Below, piece after piece: positions 5,571 through 5,654 of a DNA stretch of 5,654 nucleotides. Made by a program: the position numbers and the translations under genes. The stretch covers positions 1 through 5,654 of the forward strand of contig CAMGMW010000089.1 of NCBI GenBank assembly GCA_946059285.1. Direction: 5' to 3'. Each line of letters begins with the position of its first letter. The first letter of the stretch is position 1. Below the pieces are notes generated by a model. The model saw only the letters and a list, made by a program, of their open reading frames with translations. It was not told the origin of the DNA and ran no database searches. The stretch comes from an uncultured Clostridia bacterium. GTDB taxonomy: Bacteria; Bacillota_A; Clostridia; Oscillospirales; Oscillospiraceae.

Positions 5571-5640
5571 GCCCCCGTAGCTCAGTTGGATAGAGCGGTC
5601 GCCTCCTAAGCGGCAGTTCGTTCGAATCCGGTTGAGCCTG
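5571..5640 (+). pseudogene. tRNA-Arg(CCT)-like sequence (copy 3)
   Basis: GCCCCCG (5571-5577), TA, D stem GCTC/GAGC, anticodon stem GTCGC/GCGGC with one wobble pair, and anticodon loop CTCCTAA (CCT, arginine) form a good 5' half. The 3' half is identical to copy 2, so it has the same 4-nt shortage before the T loop and an acceptor 3' strand TGAGCCT that cannot pair with GCCCCCG, which needs CGGGGGC. Over the first 29 nt it differs from copy 2 at nine positions, including a compensated D-stem pair. Confidence 0.65.
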
Positions 5641-5654
5641 AAAATTGAATATTT
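5600..5654 (+). repeat. 55-bp exact direct repeat, second copy, ending at the window edge
   Basis: This block is identical to 5507-5561 and ends at the last base of the window, so the true repeat may be longer. Together with copy 1 it shows a head-to-tail array of tRNA-like units with a 93-bp period between copies 2 and 3. Confidence 0.95.

Noticed and set aside
5363..5640. Three functional tRNA-Arg(CCT) genes
   Set aside because: Copy 1 lacks its 3' half. Copies 2 and 3 are 4 nt short between anticodon stem and T loop, and their acceptor strands do not pair.
5478..5654. CRISPR array
   Set aside because: The repeated block is at least 55 bp with a 38-bp partly similar intervening stretch, only two copies are seen, and the repeat is clearly tRNA-derived. 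No cas gene is present in the window.

Overview
The window looks like chromosomal DNA of an endospore-forming, fairly GC-rich member of the Clostridia; an Oscillospiraceae-type gut bacterium is my best guess. The reasons are a SpoIID sporulation lytic transglycosylase, Gram-positive style AGGAGG ribosome binding sites, sigma-A type promoters and Firmicutes-like SecG and RF2 proteins. The genus cannot be fixed from the sequence alone.

Layout. Positions 1-930 (minus strand, running off the left edge) encode an integral-membrane acyltransferase-3 family protein. It lies 15 bp downstream of a complete citrate synthase gene (946-2313, minus), and the two probably form one transcript from a near-consensus promoter at 2343-2371. 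Divergent from it is spoIID (2414-3379, plus). spoIID and the convergent secG (3550-3792, minus) share a hairpin terminator near 3478-3521. Upstream of secG is prfB, encoding peptide chain release factor 2 (3931-5052, minus), with its own promoter and a terminator that overlaps its stop codon. prfB is one uninterrupted frame and lacks the usual programmed frameshift.

The right end (5120-5654) is the unusual part. A predicted 26-codon reading frame with a good Shine-Dalgarno site sits on the minus strand, and its stop codon falls in the loop of a long hairpin. Divergent from it, an essentially perfect promoter (TTGACA, 17 bp, TAATAT; 5312-5340) reads into three tandem tRNA-Arg(CCT)-like sequences. 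The first is broken just after the anticodon loop and is followed by a 14-bp hairpin. The second and third keep tRNA-like D and anticodon arms, but each is 4 nt short before the T loop and has non-pairing acceptor ends. They share an exact 55-bp 3' block that continues past the tRNA end and stops at the last base of the window. This resembles an array of tRNA-derived or attachment-site-like repeats that probably continues beyond the window.

The protein genes are mostly housekeeping (central carbon metabolism, protein secretion, translation termination, sporulation) in short independent transcription units. No mobile-element protein is visible.
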